Positions 46,380 through 55,861 of a stretch of 64,000 nt of DNA are shown piece after piece. A model generated the notes under the pieces. It saw only the letters and a program-made list of their open reading frames with translations, searched no databases and was not told where the DNA came from. The stretch is taken from positions 1 to 64,000 of the forward strand of contig DASVAS010000021.1 in NCBI GenBank assembly GCA_036376245.1, read 5' to 3'. The position numbers and the translations under genes are program-made. Numbering within the stretch: the stretch's first letter is position 1; every line of letters begins with the position of its first letter. Source of the DNA: DATARR01 sp036376245. GTDB taxonomy: Bacteria; Acidobacteriota; Thermoanaerobaculia; Multivoradales; UBA5704.

Positions 46380-46592
46380 TCACAGGGAGGCCAGGATTCC
46401 CCCATACAGGCACCAGTCCCGGTGTTGGACCCGGTCGAAGGTGTCTGCCGTCTCGAAGCACTCCGGGCAGAAGACGAGCAACTCCTCGTCCAGGGGCGTG
46501 AAGGTCGCCCTGTCGACCGGGCCTTGGGAGAGAAGGCCCCTCTCGTCGGCGTCCTCCCGCTCGTTCCATCTCTCGTAGGCGACGGTCTTCAT
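46380..46592 (-). CDS. CPEC mini-protein, copy 1
   Basis: A 70-residue protein: MKTVAYERWNE at the start and LVFCPECFETADTFDRVQ at about 42-59. The CPEC (CxxC) plus a later Cys (WCLYGG) suggest a single metal site, which is an inference. AAGGAGG lies just upstream of the ATG. It is a tandem paralogue of 46735-46956 with similar upstream sequence. Function unknown; no known domain. Confidence 0.78.
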   Translation of the reverse strand: MKTVAYERWNEREDADERGLLSQGPVDRATFTPLDEELLVFCPECFETADTFDRVQHRDWCLYGGILASL

Positions 46593-46734
46593 GGCGATCC
46601 TCCTTCGTCCTCGATCGCATTGTCCCTCCGGAAGAAGCTCGCCGCCACGCTCCGCGGGGTGGCCCGGGACCTGCCTCATGGGGCGAGGCAGGGCCGGCCC
46701 CTCGTCTCCTTTCAACCGGCAGGGACGAGCATAG

Positions 46735-46956
46735 TCAGAAATTCCCCGGCCGGACCATGGAATCGTTGAAGCAGCACCCTTCCAGGTGACTGATCCGGCC
46801 GAAGGTCTCGGCCATCTCGAAGCACTCCGGGCAGAAGACGAGCGCCTGGTTGCCCGGCAGATCGTAGACGTCGTGGCTCAGCATCTCGTGGGCGAGGATG
46901 CCGTTCTCGTTGGCGTCGACCGCTTCGTTCCATCTCTCGTAGGCGACGGTGTCCAT
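46735..46956 (-). CDS. CPEC mini-protein, copy 2
   Basis: A 73-residue paralogue: MDTVAYERWNE at the start and LVFCPECFEMAETFGRIS at about 44-61, then CC in LEGCCFN. A GGAGGG site precedes the ATG. The two genes and about 130 bases upstream of each are related by duplication. A different middle region (NGILAHEMLSHDVYDL) suggests divergence of partner or target. Confidence 0.78.
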   Translation of the reverse strand: MDTVAYERWNEAVDANENGILAHEMLSHDVYDLPGNQALVFCPECFEMAETFGRISHLEGCCFNDSMVRPGNF

Positions 46957-47059
46957 ACAGCCCTCCTTCCTTCTCGATGACATTGTCCATCCGGAAGAAA
47001 TCCGCCGCCACGCTCAGCGGGGTGGTCGGGGGGCCTACCTCATGGGGTGAAGACAGAAA

Positions 47060-47084
47060 CCGGCGGCCCTGTGGGGGCCGCCGG
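47060..47084 (-). terminator. Intrinsic terminator of the 771-residue repeat protein
   Basis: CCGGCGGCCC (47060-47069) pairs with GGGCCGCCGG (47075-47084), a perfect 10-bp stem with a 5-base loop. On the minus strand TTTCTGTCTT follows. It lies about 50 bases past the stop codon. Confidence 0.75.
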
Positions 47085-47132
47085 CGGGTGGCGCCGGTCG
47101 CGAGGGAAGACCGGCGCCCGACCTGGTAACGA

Positions 47133-49448
47133 TCAGTTCAGCGGGCAGCCCCGGTTGTTGTCGTAGTCCAGGGCCCAGCCCAGCGTCAACATGGCGTTGG
47201 CGTCGCCGCCGGCCAGCGCGGCGTTGACCTCGGCGATCACCTGGCTGTCGACGCGCGGGTAGTCCACGCCGGAGTGGGCGGCGTTGAGCAGCGCGGCCAC
47301 GCCGGAGCGCAGCAGGATCTCCACCGCGCCGTTCAGCCCGGAGCCGCCGGGGAATCCCAGGGCCTGCTGCAGCGTCGCGTTCCCGTAGGTGGGATACAGC
47401 GAGGCGGCGCTGAACACCGTCACCACCGCCTGGCCCGGCGAGTAGCCGGTGGGCGGCCAGGAGCCGGTGTGGTTCTTCCAGTAGCCAGGCGTGCAGCCCT
47501 GGAGGATGTACACCCCCTTGTAGTGGCTGGGATCGCTGACCGTCAGGTCCGGGAACCCCTCGGCCTTGGCGGTGGCGGTGCCGATGTTGCTGTACTGGCC
47601 GAAGGCGGCCCAGTCGCTGGCGGTGCAGGTGATGGACTCGCCAGGCAGCAGGGTGGTCTTGGCGGGACAGGTCACCGTCTCGCCCATGCTGTCCGTCACC
47701 GTGACGCCGGTGACCGGCATGTCGCCGATGTTGGTCACGATGTACGTCCAGTACACGACGCTGGTGTGGATCTTGTACACCTGCACGATCGGCCCGGGCG
47801 GCAGATCGGCGTCGAAGCCGTTGGTCAGCTTCTTGATCGTGATCCCAGGGTTCAGCAGCCGGGTGAAGTAGTGGGTGGGATCGCTGGCGGCGACCTCCGG
47901 TCCGCAGGCGGGCTTGCCCTTCGCTGCGGCCATGAAGGCGTGCTGGCCCGCGACGGCATTGCCGCCGGCGGTGCAGGTCATCGTCTGCCCGGGAGCCAGG
48001 GTGGCGCCGGGGCAGGTCACCGTCAAGCCGTGCTGGTCGGTCACCAGGACGCCGGCCAGGGCATAGGCGCCCGTGTTCCTGACCTCGTAGGTCCAGCTCA
48101 TGCTGGCTCCCACGAGGAGCTCGGGACCCCACGGGGTGTTGGCGTCCTGGCCCTCGATCATGGCCTTGAGGCTGATCGCGCCCTCCTCCACGCCGTAGTA
48201 GTGGCTGGTGTCGTTGTCGCTCACCGGGCCGCCGGCGGGCGGGGTGCCGACGACGGAGGCCTGGTTGGAGTGCTGGCAGGCCACGGCCACGCCGGAGGCC
48301 GTGCAGGTCATCGATTCGCCCGGCTCCAGGTGGGTGCCGGGGCAGGCCACCGCGACGCCGTCGCTGTCCGTCACCGTGACGTTGTCCAGCGGCGTGTCGC
48401 CGGTGTTGGTCACCACGTAGCTCCACTCGACCCTGCCGCCGACGGGGATGGACGGGCCGGGCGGCAGGTCGGCCGCGGCGCCGTTGGTCAGCTTGTTGAT
48501 CCGGATGCCGGGGCCGACCGGGGGGAGATCCTCCGGCAGGCAGTAGGCGTGGATCGACGCGCTATAGAGGTCGTTGGCGCTGAAGTGGCCGGTGATGAAC
48601 GAATCCTCGTCGGTCACGATGTCGAGCCAGCCGAACGGCTGGTCCGGCAGCAGGTCGGCGATGTTCACCCGCTCCAGCGGCATCAGCTTGAGGTCCCACT
48701 GCTCCATCAGGTGGCCGGTCTCGCTGTAGACCTTGGCCTGCGCGTGGACCTTCCGGAAATCGGCGAGCGCCGGCGTGTCGGACGGCGCGCCGACGCGGTC
48801 GGTCCAGAACATCAGCTCGGTGCCGCCGTCGAACGGGCCGCCGGTCAGGAAGCGGATGCCGTGGCGGTCGCACTTGGGGATGCATTCCACCGCGGGATCG
48901 ATGTCCACCAGGGTCTCGCCCTGGACGAAGCCGATGTCCGGATCGACGATGAAGTAGTCGCCCCAGAGGACGTCCGGCCGGGCCGGGCCGCCCAGGGACT
49001 GGAAGGTGACGGTGCCGACCGCGAGGTCGGGCGTCACCTCGGTGGAGTAGAAGCGATGGTCACGGGGCGAAGCCTTGCCCGACAGGGCGGCGCGGACATG
49101 CGCCAGTTCCTCGGGCGAGAGCGTGCGGCCGGGCAGGACGCCGGTCTCCAGCCAATCCCGCAGGTTGACCGTCTTCACTTCGTCCCCTTGCAGCGTCAGG
49201 TTGACATCCAGGACCGGGATGCCCCAGTTGGTGCGGACGGTGAGCCGTACATCCACCGGCTCGTCGCCGTCGTTGCAGATGGCGAAGAGGGTGGTACGGC
49301 AGATGTCGTGGTTGCCCCGCAGGTCAACCTCGAAGTACGGCAGCACGACGTCCGAGGAGGGCCGGATTTCCGCCATGGCCGGCGCGGCGTAGAACAGCAG
49401 GGCCGCGGCCAGCGCCAGGCAGAACAGGCACTTCTGGCACGTGTTCAT
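47133..49448 (-). CDS. Secreted DUF11-type repeat protein (three repeats)
   Basis: A 771-residue exported protein. Signal peptide (1-26), a conserved N-terminal domain (about 27-310; RPSSDVVLPYFEVDLRGN), three DUF11-like Ig-fold repeats (about 315-420, 423-520, 525-635) with landmarks such as WSYVVTNTGDTPLDNVTVTD and CPG..L.PG.SMTCTA, and a C-terminal region starting GCTPGYWKNHTGSW. A surface adhesion or fibre role is likely. The N- and C-terminal regions are very similar to those of the 1088-residue paralogue upstream, which has twice as many repeats. Confidence 0.88.
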   Translation of the reverse strand: MNTCQKCLFCLALAAALLFYAAPAMAEIRPSSDVVLPYFEVDLRGNHDICRTTLFAICNDGDEPVDVRLTVRTNWGIPVLDVNLTLQGDEVKTVNLRDWLETGVLPGRTLSPEELAHVRAALSGKASPRDHRFYSTEVTPDLAVGTVTFQSLGGPARPDVLWGDYFIVDPDIGFVQGETLVDIDPAVECIPKCDRHGIRFLTGGPFDGGTELMFWTDRVGAPSDTPALADFRKVHAQAKVYSETGHLMEQWDLKLMPLERVNIADLLPDQPFGWLDIVTDEDSFITGHFSANDLYSASIHAYCLPEDLPPVGPGIRINKLTNGAAADLPPGPSIPVGGRVEWSYVVTNTGDTPLDNVTVTDSDGVAVACPGTHLEPGESMTCTASGVAVACQHSNQASVVGTPPAGGPVSDNDTSHYYGVEEGAISLKAMIEGQDANTPWGPELLVGASMSWTYEVRNTGAYALAGVLVTDQHGLTVTCPGATLAPGQTMTCTAGGNAVAGQHAFMAAAKGKPACGPEVAASDPTHYFTRLLNPGITIKKLTNGFDADLPPGPIVQVYKIHTSVVYWTYIVTNIGDMPVTGVTVTDSMGETVTCPAKTTLLPGESITCTASDWAAFGQYSNIGTATAKAEGFPDLTVSDPSHYKGVYILQGCTPGYWKNHTGSWPPTGYSPGQAVVTVFSAASLYPTYGNATLQQALGFPGGSGLNGAVEILLRSGVAALLNAAHSGVDYPRVDSQVIAEVNAALAGGDANAMLTLGWALDYDNNRGCPLN

Positions 49449-49776
49449 GATTTACCTCCCATCCCTCGCGGTACATCAGAGAAGGGAGCGAGCTCAGGAG
49501 AACGGCGAAGCAACGTCATGGGGGCGCGGCGATGGGCGGATGACGCTCGGGGATCTGGAGAGCAAAGGGTTCGAGATCCATTCGGCCGCGCCTTGGCTCC
49601 AAGATCACTATCTCGCTGATTCGTAAGCGTTTACATACCTGCCCGGGCGGCTGGGCTCCTTACCCGGGTAGGAGAGCGGGCCATCCAGGGGGGTGGGAGA
49701 AAAAAACGGCGGCCGTGGTCGGCCGCCGGAGGCGGCGCCGGCTGCGAGAGGAGACCGGCGCCTGACTTCATAATGG
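49449..49776. other. Intergenic region between the two repeat-protein genes
   Basis: No gene is supported in this 328-base stretch. It holds the terminator at 49699-49728 and the promoter region of the 771-residue gene. An AT-rich segment near 49610-49640 is the best place for that promoter, but I see no clear -35/-10 pair. Confidence 0.5.
49699..49728 (-). terminator. Intrinsic terminator of the 1088-residue repeat protein
   Basis: CGGCGGCC (49707-49714) pairs with GGCCGCCG (49721-49728), and on the minus strand seven T residues follow the hairpin. A textbook terminator about 50 bases beyond the stop codon. Confidence 0.85.
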
Positions 49777-52700
49777 TCAGTTCAGCGGGCACCCCCGGTT
49801 GTTGTCGGCGTCCAGGGCCGCCGCCAGCGTCAGCATGGTGTCGCGGTTGCCGCTGGCCAGGGCGGTGTTGACGTCGGCGATCACCTGGCTGGCGGCGCGG
49901 GGATAGGCCACGCCGGGGTGGGCGGCGTTGAGCACCGCGGCCGTGGCGGCCCGCAGCAGGATCTCCGCCGCTCCTTCAACCCCTGGGCCGCCGCCGAAGC
50001 CGAGGGCCTCCAGCAGCGTCGAGTGCCCCTGGGTGGTATACCGCCAGGCTTCGCTGAACACCGTCAGCACGGCCTGGTTGGTCGTGTAGCCCGTGGGCGG
50101 CCAGGAATCGGTGTGGTTCTTCCAGTAGCCGGGCGTGCAGCCCTGGTTGCCCGCGACCGCGCCGTAGTAGTGGCTGGGATCCGACGCCGTGAGGTCGGGA
50201 GAATCCGCGGCCTTGGCGGTCACGGTTCCGAGGTTGCTGTACTGGCCCGCCACCGCCGTGCCGCTGGCCGTGCAGGTCATGGACTCACCCGCCGCGAGCT
50301 GCGTCTTCGGGCAGGTCACGGTCACGCCGCGGTTGTCCGTCACCGTCACGTCGGTAAGCTGCACGTCGCCGGTGTTGGTCACCACGTAGGTCCACTGCAC
50401 GGATGCGCCCACCAGGATGCTGGGGCCGGGAGGGGTGTCGGCGTCCATGCCGTTGGTCAGCTTCTCGATCTGCACGTCCGGCCAGATGCCGAAGTAGCAG
50501 GCCGGGTCGTTGGCCGAGACCTCGACGTTGCCGGGGGCCTTCCCGGTGACGTCGCCGATGTTGCAATACTGGCCGGTGACCGCCTTGCCGCTGGCCGTGC
50601 AGGTCATCGACTCGTCAGGCTGCAGCGTGGTCTTCGGGCAGGTCACCGTCACGCCCTGGCTGTCGATCACGCCGATCGTGCTCAGGACGGTGCCGCCGGT
50701 GTTGGTCACCACGTACGTCCACGTCACCGTGCCGCCCTTGATGATCTTGGGTCCGGGCGCCGTATCGGCCTCCTGGCCGTTGACCTTCTTCTCGATGGCG
50801 ATCCGCGCGCCGGTGTAGCACGCCTGATCGCTGCCCTCCAGGGCCGCGCCGCCGGCGGGGGTGAGGATCGCGGTGCCGATGTTGCAGTACTCGCCGGCCA
50901 CGGCCGTGCCGGTCGCCGTGCAGGTCATGGATTCACCCGGGGCGAGCGTGGTCTTCGGGCAGGTCACGGCCACGCCGCGGTTGTCCGTCACCTTGATCCT
51001 GGTCAGGGCGACGTCGCCCGTGTTGACGACCATGTAGGTCCAGGTCACCGGCGCGCCCGCCGCGATGCTGGGGCCCGGCGGCTGGTCGGCTTCGGCGCCG
51101 TTGACCAGCTTCTCGAACTGGAAGCCCACGCTCAGGCCGCGGTAGTTGCTGGGATCGCTGGCGTTCACGTTCGGCCCGGTGGGCGGCTTGCCCGTGGCGG
51201 TGCCGACGTTGTTGTAGTTGCCGGCCACGGCCTTGCCGGTGCCCGTGCAGGTCATGGATTCACCCGCGTCGAGGACGGTCTTCGGGCAGCTCACCGCCAC
51301 GCCCTTGTCGTCGGTCACCGCCACGTTGGTCAGCTTGACGTTGCCGGTGTTGGTGACGACGTACGTCCAGGTCACGTCGCTGCCCGCGAGCAGCTCGGGA
51401 CCGTCCGTGCCGTTGGTCGTCTTGACGATGCCGATCCGCGGCAGCGGGACCTGGGTGAAGTAGTGGGTGGGATCGGCCGCGGTGGCCTTCGGGCCGCAGT
51501 TGGGGTTGCCCGCGGCTTCGGCCATGAGCTTGTGCTGGCCGACGACGGCCTTGCCGCTGGCCGTGCAGGTCATCTTCTGGCCGGGCGCGAGGGTGGCGGC
51601 GGGGCAGGTCACGGTGGACCCGTGCTGGTCCGTCACCACGATGCCGATCAGAGTGGACTCGCCCGTGTTGGCGACCTCGTACGTCCACCCAATGTCGGCT
51701 CCCTCGATCAGCTCGGGACCGGGCGGATCATTGGCGTCGTTGCCGTTGATCATCGCCTTGAGGCCGAGCTTGCCGGCTTCCTCGCCGTAGTAATGGCTGG
51801 TGTCGCTGTCGCTCACCATGCCTCCGGAAGGCGGGATGCCGGTCGCCGTGGCGGTGTTGGCATGCTGGCAGGCGACGGCCTTGCCGGAGGCCGTGCAGGT
51901 CATCGACTCCCCGGGCTCCAGGTGGTCGCCGGGGCAGCTCACCGTCACGCCGTCGCTGTCGGTCACCTCGATGGTGTCCAGCTTGGTGTCGCCGGTGTTG
52001 GTCACCACGTAGCTCCACTCGACCTTGCCGCCGACGGGAACGGCCGGGCCGGGCGGCAGGTCCGCCGCCGCGCCGTTGGTCAGCTTGTCGATCCGGAGGC
52101 CCGGACCGACAGGCTTGATCTCCTCCGGCAGGCAGTAGGCGTGGATCGACGCGCTGTAACGGTCGCTGGCGCTGAAGTGGCCGGTGATGAACGAATTCTC
52201 TTCGGTCACGATGTCGAGCCAGCCGAACGGCCGGTCTGGCAGCAGGTCGCCGATGTTCAACCGCTCGAGCGGCATCAGCTTGAGATCCCACTGCTCCATC
52301 ATGTGGCCGGCCTCGTCGTAGACCATGACCTGGGTCCGGACCTTCTGCGCCTCCGCCATCTGCGGCGTGCCGGAAGGCGCGCCCACGCGGTCGGTCCAGA
52401 ACATCAGCTCCGTGCCGCCGTCGAAGGGACCGTCCGTCAGGAAGCGGATGCCGTGGCGGTCGCACTCGGGCAGGCATTCCACCGCGGGATCGACGTCCAC
52501 CAGGGTCTCGCCCTGGACGTAGCCGATGCTCGGATCGACGATGAAGTAGTCGCCCCAGAGGACGTCGGGCCGGACCGGCTGACCGAGGGCCTGGAAGGTA
52601 ATGGCGCCCACGGCCACGTCGGGCGTCACTTCGGTGGAGTAGAAGAGGTGATCGCGGGGCGAGGCCTTGCCCGAGAGAGCGGCGCGCAGGTGCGCCAGCT

Positions 52701-53043
52701 CCTCGGCCGAGAGCGTACGATCCGGCAGGCGGCCGGTCTCCAGCCAGTCCCGCAGGTTGACCGTCTTGACCTCGTCCCCCTGCAGCGTCAGGTTGACGTC
52801 CAGTACCGGGATGCCCCAGTTGGTGCGGACGGTGAGACGTACATCCACCGGCTCGTCGCCGTCGTTGCAGACGGCGAAGAGGGTGGTGCGGCAGATATTT
52901 GGATTACCGCGGAGATCGACCTCGAAGTAGGGCATGACGACGTCCGAGGACGGCCGGATCTCCGCCGGAGCCGGCGTGGCGCAGAAGAGCAGAGCTCCCG
53001 CCGCCAGGGCCAACCCCCAGAGGCACTTCCGGAAGATGTTCAT
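49777..53043 (-). CDS. Secreted DUF11-type repeat protein (six repeats)
   Basis: A 1088-residue paralogue of the neighbouring protein. Signal peptide (1-27), the same N-terminal domain (about 28-310), six DUF11-like repeats of about 105 residues (about 315-950), each opening with a K-x-x-N-G-x-(D/E) block and W(S/T)Y(V/E/M)V.NTG, and the same GCTPGYWKNHTDSW C-terminal region. Repeats 4-6 are more alike than 1-3, suggesting recent expansion. GGGAGG precedes the ATG at 53043; the longer frame to 54753 is antisense to the histidine kinase. Surface protein, function unknown. Confidence 0.9.
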   Translation of the reverse strand: MNIFRKCLWGLALAAGALLFCATPAPAEIRPSSDVVMPYFEVDLRGNPNICRTTLFAVCNDGDEPVDVRLTVRTNWGIPVLDVNLTLQGDEVKTVNLRDWLETGRLPDRTLSAEELAHLRAALSGKASPRDHLFYSTEVTPDVAVGAITFQALGQPVRPDVLWGDYFIVDPSIGYVQGETLVDVDPAVECLPECDRHGIRFLTDGPFDGGTELMFWTDRVGAPSGTPQMAEAQKVRTQVMVYDEAGHMMEQWDLKLMPLERLNIGDLLPDRPFGWLDIVTEENSFITGHFSASDRYSASIHAYCLPEEIKPVGPGLRIDKLTNGAAADLPPGPAVPVGGKVEWSYVVTNTGDTKLDTIEVTDSDGVTVSCPGDHLEPGESMTCTASGKAVACQHANTATATGIPPSGGMVSDSDTSHYYGEEAGKLGLKAMINGNDANDPPGPELIEGADIGWTYEVANTGESTLIGIVVTDQHGSTVTCPAATLAPGQKMTCTASGKAVVGQHKLMAEAAGNPNCGPKATAADPTHYFTQVPLPRIGIVKTTNGTDGPELLAGSDVTWTYVVTNTGNVKLTNVAVTDDKGVAVSCPKTVLDAGESMTCTGTGKAVAGNYNNVGTATGKPPTGPNVNASDPSNYRGLSVGFQFEKLVNGAEADQPPGPSIAAGAPVTWTYMVVNTGDVALTRIKVTDNRGVAVTCPKTTLAPGESMTCTATGTAVAGEYCNIGTAILTPAGGAALEGSDQACYTGARIAIEKKVNGQEADTAPGPKIIKGGTVTWTYVVTNTGGTVLSTIGVIDSQGVTVTCPKTTLQPDESMTCTASGKAVTGQYCNIGDVTGKAPGNVEVSANDPACYFGIWPDVQIEKLTNGMDADTPPGPSILVGASVQWTYVVTNTGDVQLTDVTVTDNRGVTVTCPKTQLAAGESMTCTASGTAVAGQYSNLGTVTAKAADSPDLTASDPSHYYGAVAGNQGCTPGYWKNHTDSWPPTGYTTNQAVLTVFSEAWRYTTQGHSTLLEALGFGGGPGVEGAAEILLRAATAAVLNAAHPGVAYPRAASQVIADVNTALASGNRDTMLTLAAALDADNNRGCPLN

Positions 53044-53313
53044 AAGACCTCCCATCCCTCGCATGGACATCAGAGAAGAGAGCGGATCAAGCTCCTGATC
53101 GCAATTTCTCGCCAAAGAAAAAACGTTTCTATACCTTTTGGGGTGGCGGTCCTTTCCTGGCTGGGTGGGGGAGGGGGCCGCCTCCGGAGGTGGGGCCCCG
53201 GGGAGCGTCGGGAATCTCCCCCTGCCCGCCGGAGTTATACTCGGGCTGACTTCACGGACCAGGCTGGCGAAGGCCGCCCTGACTCGGTGAGGCGTCCAGG
53301 AGGTTGCCCGCCG

Positions 53314-54810
53314 TTGAGATCTGGATCTTTGTCCGCGGTATTCGCCGCGATCAAGCCCGGGGGCGCCGCCCAATCGGGCTGGCGCTACGGTTTGTGCCTG
53401 GTGGCGACGCTGCTCGGGGTGCTCGTCACCCTGGCCTTGAGCCGCACGATCGGCGATCTCGCTCCTTTGACCCTGCTGGCCCTGCCTCCCATGGTGAGCG
53501 CCTGGTATGGAGGCCTGGGTCCGGGACTGCTGTCCACGGCGATCAGCGCTCTCTCCGGAAGCTATTTCCTCCTGGCTCCGCTGAATTCGTTCAGGATCGA
53601 TGCGGCCGAGGATTGGGTCCGCCTCGGCATGCTGGTGCTCATCGGTATCGTCGTGAGCGCCCTCTGCGAGGCGCTCCATCGTGCCCGGCTGAAGGCGGAG
53701 CTGGAATCGGCGCGCCTGCGGGCGCTCCTCGAGCACATCCCGGCCGGCGTCGCGCTGGCCGAGGCTCCCTCCGGCCGGGTCGTGCTGGGGAACTCGCGGG
53801 TGGAGAAGATCCTCGGCCACCCCATGATCGAGACACCGGATCTGGCGTCCTACCCGGAATGGCCCGCTCTCCATCCGGACGGGCGGCGCCTGGAGGCCCA
53901 CGAGTACCCTCTGGCGCGGGCGCTCCAGGGCGAGGTCCTCGAAGAGCAGGAGCTCCTGTACGAACGGGGCGACGGCTCCCGGGTCTGGCTGCGGGCGAGC
54001 GCGGCGCCGGTCCGCGAAGCCGACGGCCGGCTGGCCGGGGCCGTGGTGCTCTTCTTCGACATGACCGACCGCAAGAACCTCGAGGAGTCGCTGCGGCAGC
54101 GGACGGCGGAGCTCCGGGAGACCGGCCGCCGCAAGGACGAGTTCCTGGCGACCCTGGCCCACGAGCTGCGGAACCCGCTCGCGCCCATCTACAACAGCCT
54201 GCAGATCCTCACCCTGCGCGGGAACGACCCGGCGGTGGTCGCCCGCACCCGCGAGGTCATGGAGCGCCAGGTCCGTCAGATGATCCGGCTGGTGGACGAC
54301 CTGCTGGACGTGACGCGGATCAGCCAGGGCAAGCTGGAGCTGCGGAAGGAGCCGCTCGACCTCGCCGGCGTCGTCTCGACCGCGGTCGAGATCAGCCGGC
54401 CGCTGATCGAGGCCCGCCGCCACGACCTGACGGTCGCGATGCCCGAGCAGCCCCTCCGCGTCGAGGCCGACGCCGCGCGCGTGGCGCAGGTCCTTTCCAA
54501 CCTGCTGAACAACGCCGCCAAATACACCGAGCCCGGCGGGCGGATCGAGCTGACCGCCGAACGCCGGGACGGCCATGCGGTGCTGCGGGTGCGGGACAAC
54601 GGCGCCGGCATCGCGCCCGAGATGCTGCCGCGGATCTTCGATCTGTTCGCCCAGGTGGAGGGCACGCTGGACCGCGCCCAGGGCGGACTGGGGATCGGCC
54701 TCACCCTGGTGCGCCGGCTGGTCGAGATGCACGGCGGCGCGGTCGAGGCGCACAGCGGGGGCTTGAGCCAGGGCAGCGAGATCGTGGTCCGTCTCCCCGC
54801 CCTGGCCTGA
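53314..54810 (+). CDS. PAS-domain sensor histidine kinase
   Basis: A 498-residue kinase. A membrane region of about four helices (about 22-120, DUF4118-like), a PAS domain (about 130-255), HisKA with FLATLAHELRNPL (His283) and HATPase (about 385-497; N-box NLLNNAAKY, DNGAGI, GGLGIGLTL). Start: TTG at 53314, placed by AGGAGG at 53298-53303; GTG at 53287 lacks a site. No receiver domain is attached and no response regulator lies nearby, so it is an orphan. It converges with the next gene (4 bases apart). Confidence 0.9.
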   Translation: MRSGSLSAVFAAIKPGGAAQSGWRYGLCLVATLLGVLVTLALSRTIGDLAPLTLLALPPMVSAWYGGLGPGLLSTAISALSGSYFLLAPLNSFRIDAAEDWVRLGMLVLIGIVVSALCEALHRARLKAELESARLRALLEHIPAGVALAEAPSGRVVLGNSRVEKILGHPMIETPDLASYPEWPALHPDGRRLEAHEYPLARALQGEVLEEQELLYERGDGSRVWLRASAAPVREADGRLAGAVVLFFDMTDRKNLEESLRQRTAELRETGRRKDEFLATLAHELRNPLAPIYNSLQILTLRGNDPAVVARTREVMERQVRQMIRLVDDLLDVTRISQGKLELRKEPLDLAGVVSTAVEISRPLIEARRHDLTVAMPEQPLRVEADAARVAQVLSNLLNNAAKYTEPGGRIELTAERRDGHAVLRVRDNGAGIAPEMLPRIFDLFAQVEGTLDRAQGGLGIGLTLVRRLVEMHGGAVEAHSGGLSQGSEIVVRLPALA

Positions 54811-54814
54811 TCGC

Positions 54815-55489
54815 TCAGATCTCCCGCTCGCCGCCGGGGTAGACGAAGGAGTCCTTCGGCGCGAACCAGGACGACGCTACGACCGGCTGGAACGGCTGCG
54901 CGGGCCGGATCGCCCAGGTCGGGTGGTCCTTGGCCAGGAACTCCACCGACTTCAGCTCGAAGGGATCGACCAGCTCGCCGATGTACGCGTAGTTGCCGGC
55001 GAAGATGCTGCCATTGAGCCGCGTCACATAGGTGAGATGGCCGCGCGCCACCACGCCGATTTTCTTTCCTACGGTGGCCCGGGTGCGGATGATGGCGACG
55101 CCGTCCACGTAGGTCGTGGCCTCGAGCTCGTGGCCCTGCACCTCGACCGTGGTCCGGCCTTCGGAGGCCGGCACGCCGCGCTCGATCACGTAGTCCCGCA
55201 TCACCTGGGATGAATTGAAATAATTCGTGAAGAAGCGGGCGGGCGTGACGCCGTCGGGCGCGGTCAGGCCGCCCAGGTCGAGGCCCATGTAGGTGAGCGA
55301 ATAAGCGCCGAATCCGGAGGTCTGCTCCTCGGAATCGACGACGTACTGATTCATGTAGATCGCGCCGTTGTCGGCGGGCTTCAGCCGGGCCGGCAGCAGG
55401 GCGGCGGCGGCCTTGGGATCGGCGGGAATCCAGCTCGAATAGATCATGCGGCTGTTGATGACGAGTTGCGGCGCGGCGAGCGTAGACAT
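54815..55489 (-). CDS. Acetoacetate decarboxylase family protein
   Basis: A 224-residue cytoplasmic protein of the acetoacetate decarboxylase-like (ADC) superfamily, with the characteristic core around TYMGLDLGGLTAPDG (about 66-80), a beta-rich middle and FVYPGG at the end. ADC proper forms a Schiff base on a buried Lys; I cannot place that Lys with certainty (candidates in the VGKKIGV segment), so the reaction may differ. GGAG lies upstream of the ATG. Monocistronic. Confidence 0.78.
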   Translation of the reverse strand: MSTLAAPQLVINSRMIYSSWIPADPKAAAALLPARLKPADNGAIYMNQYVVDSEEQTSGFGAYSLTYMGLDLGGLTAPDGVTPARFFTNYFNSSQVMRDYVIERGVPASEGRTTVEVQGHELEATTYVDGVAIIRTRATVGKKIGVVARGHLTYVTRLNGSIFAGNYAYIGELVDPFELKSVEFLAKDHPTWAIRPAQPFQPVVASSWFAPKDSFVYPGGEREI

Positions 55490-55622
55490 GCTTCCTATCT
55501 CCTATGAACGTAGATTTTCAGATTGTTGGGAAGCCATGCCTGCTGGCTTCGCGGATGGAACGAACCGCCGGCGGGAATCCCCTCAGGGTTCATGCCGGGG
55601 TGGCAAATGGGGCGGCCTGTCC

Positions 55623-55774
55623 GAGACCTCATCCCCTGTCCCCTTCTCCCATCTCCCACCCGCCCTTACCCGGGAGAAGGGGAACGATGAGGCGGCGGTA
55701 TTGCCTACGGTGAAGAGACCTCCCTCTCCCGGGTGGCGGGAGGGGGGTGGGAGAGGGACCGAGGGTGAGGTCTC
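55623..55774. repeat. Palindromic REP/MITE-like element
   Basis: GAGACCTCA (55623-55631) is inverted at TGAGGTCTC (55766-55774). The arms extend about 45 bases as imperfect complements rich in CCCTCTCCC/GGGAGAGGG. The middle contains a second small palindrome (CTTACCCGGGAGAAGG). No coding content. The rest of the 372-base gap 55490-55861 holds only the terminator below. Confidence 0.65.
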
Positions 55775-55810
55775 GAAGGTGATCGCTCCGGCAGGCCCGG
55801 CAGACAAGAA

Positions 55811-55837
55811 AGCCGCTCCCTTGGGCAGGGAGCGGCT
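55811..55837 (-). terminator. Intrinsic terminator of the metzincin gene
   Basis: AGCCGCTCCCT (55811-55821) pairs with AGGGAGCGGCT (55827-55837), a perfect 11-bp stem with a 5-base loop. TTTCTT follows on the minus strand. Confidence 0.85.
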
Positions 55838-55861
55838 CAGGAAAGCAGCCGTTCGCTCGAT

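Noticed and set aside
49918..53300. Very long plus-strand open frame antisense to the six-repeat protein
   Set aside because: It mirrors the GC-rich codon pattern of the real minus-strand gene; only its last part (from 53314) is a real histidine kinase with a proper start.
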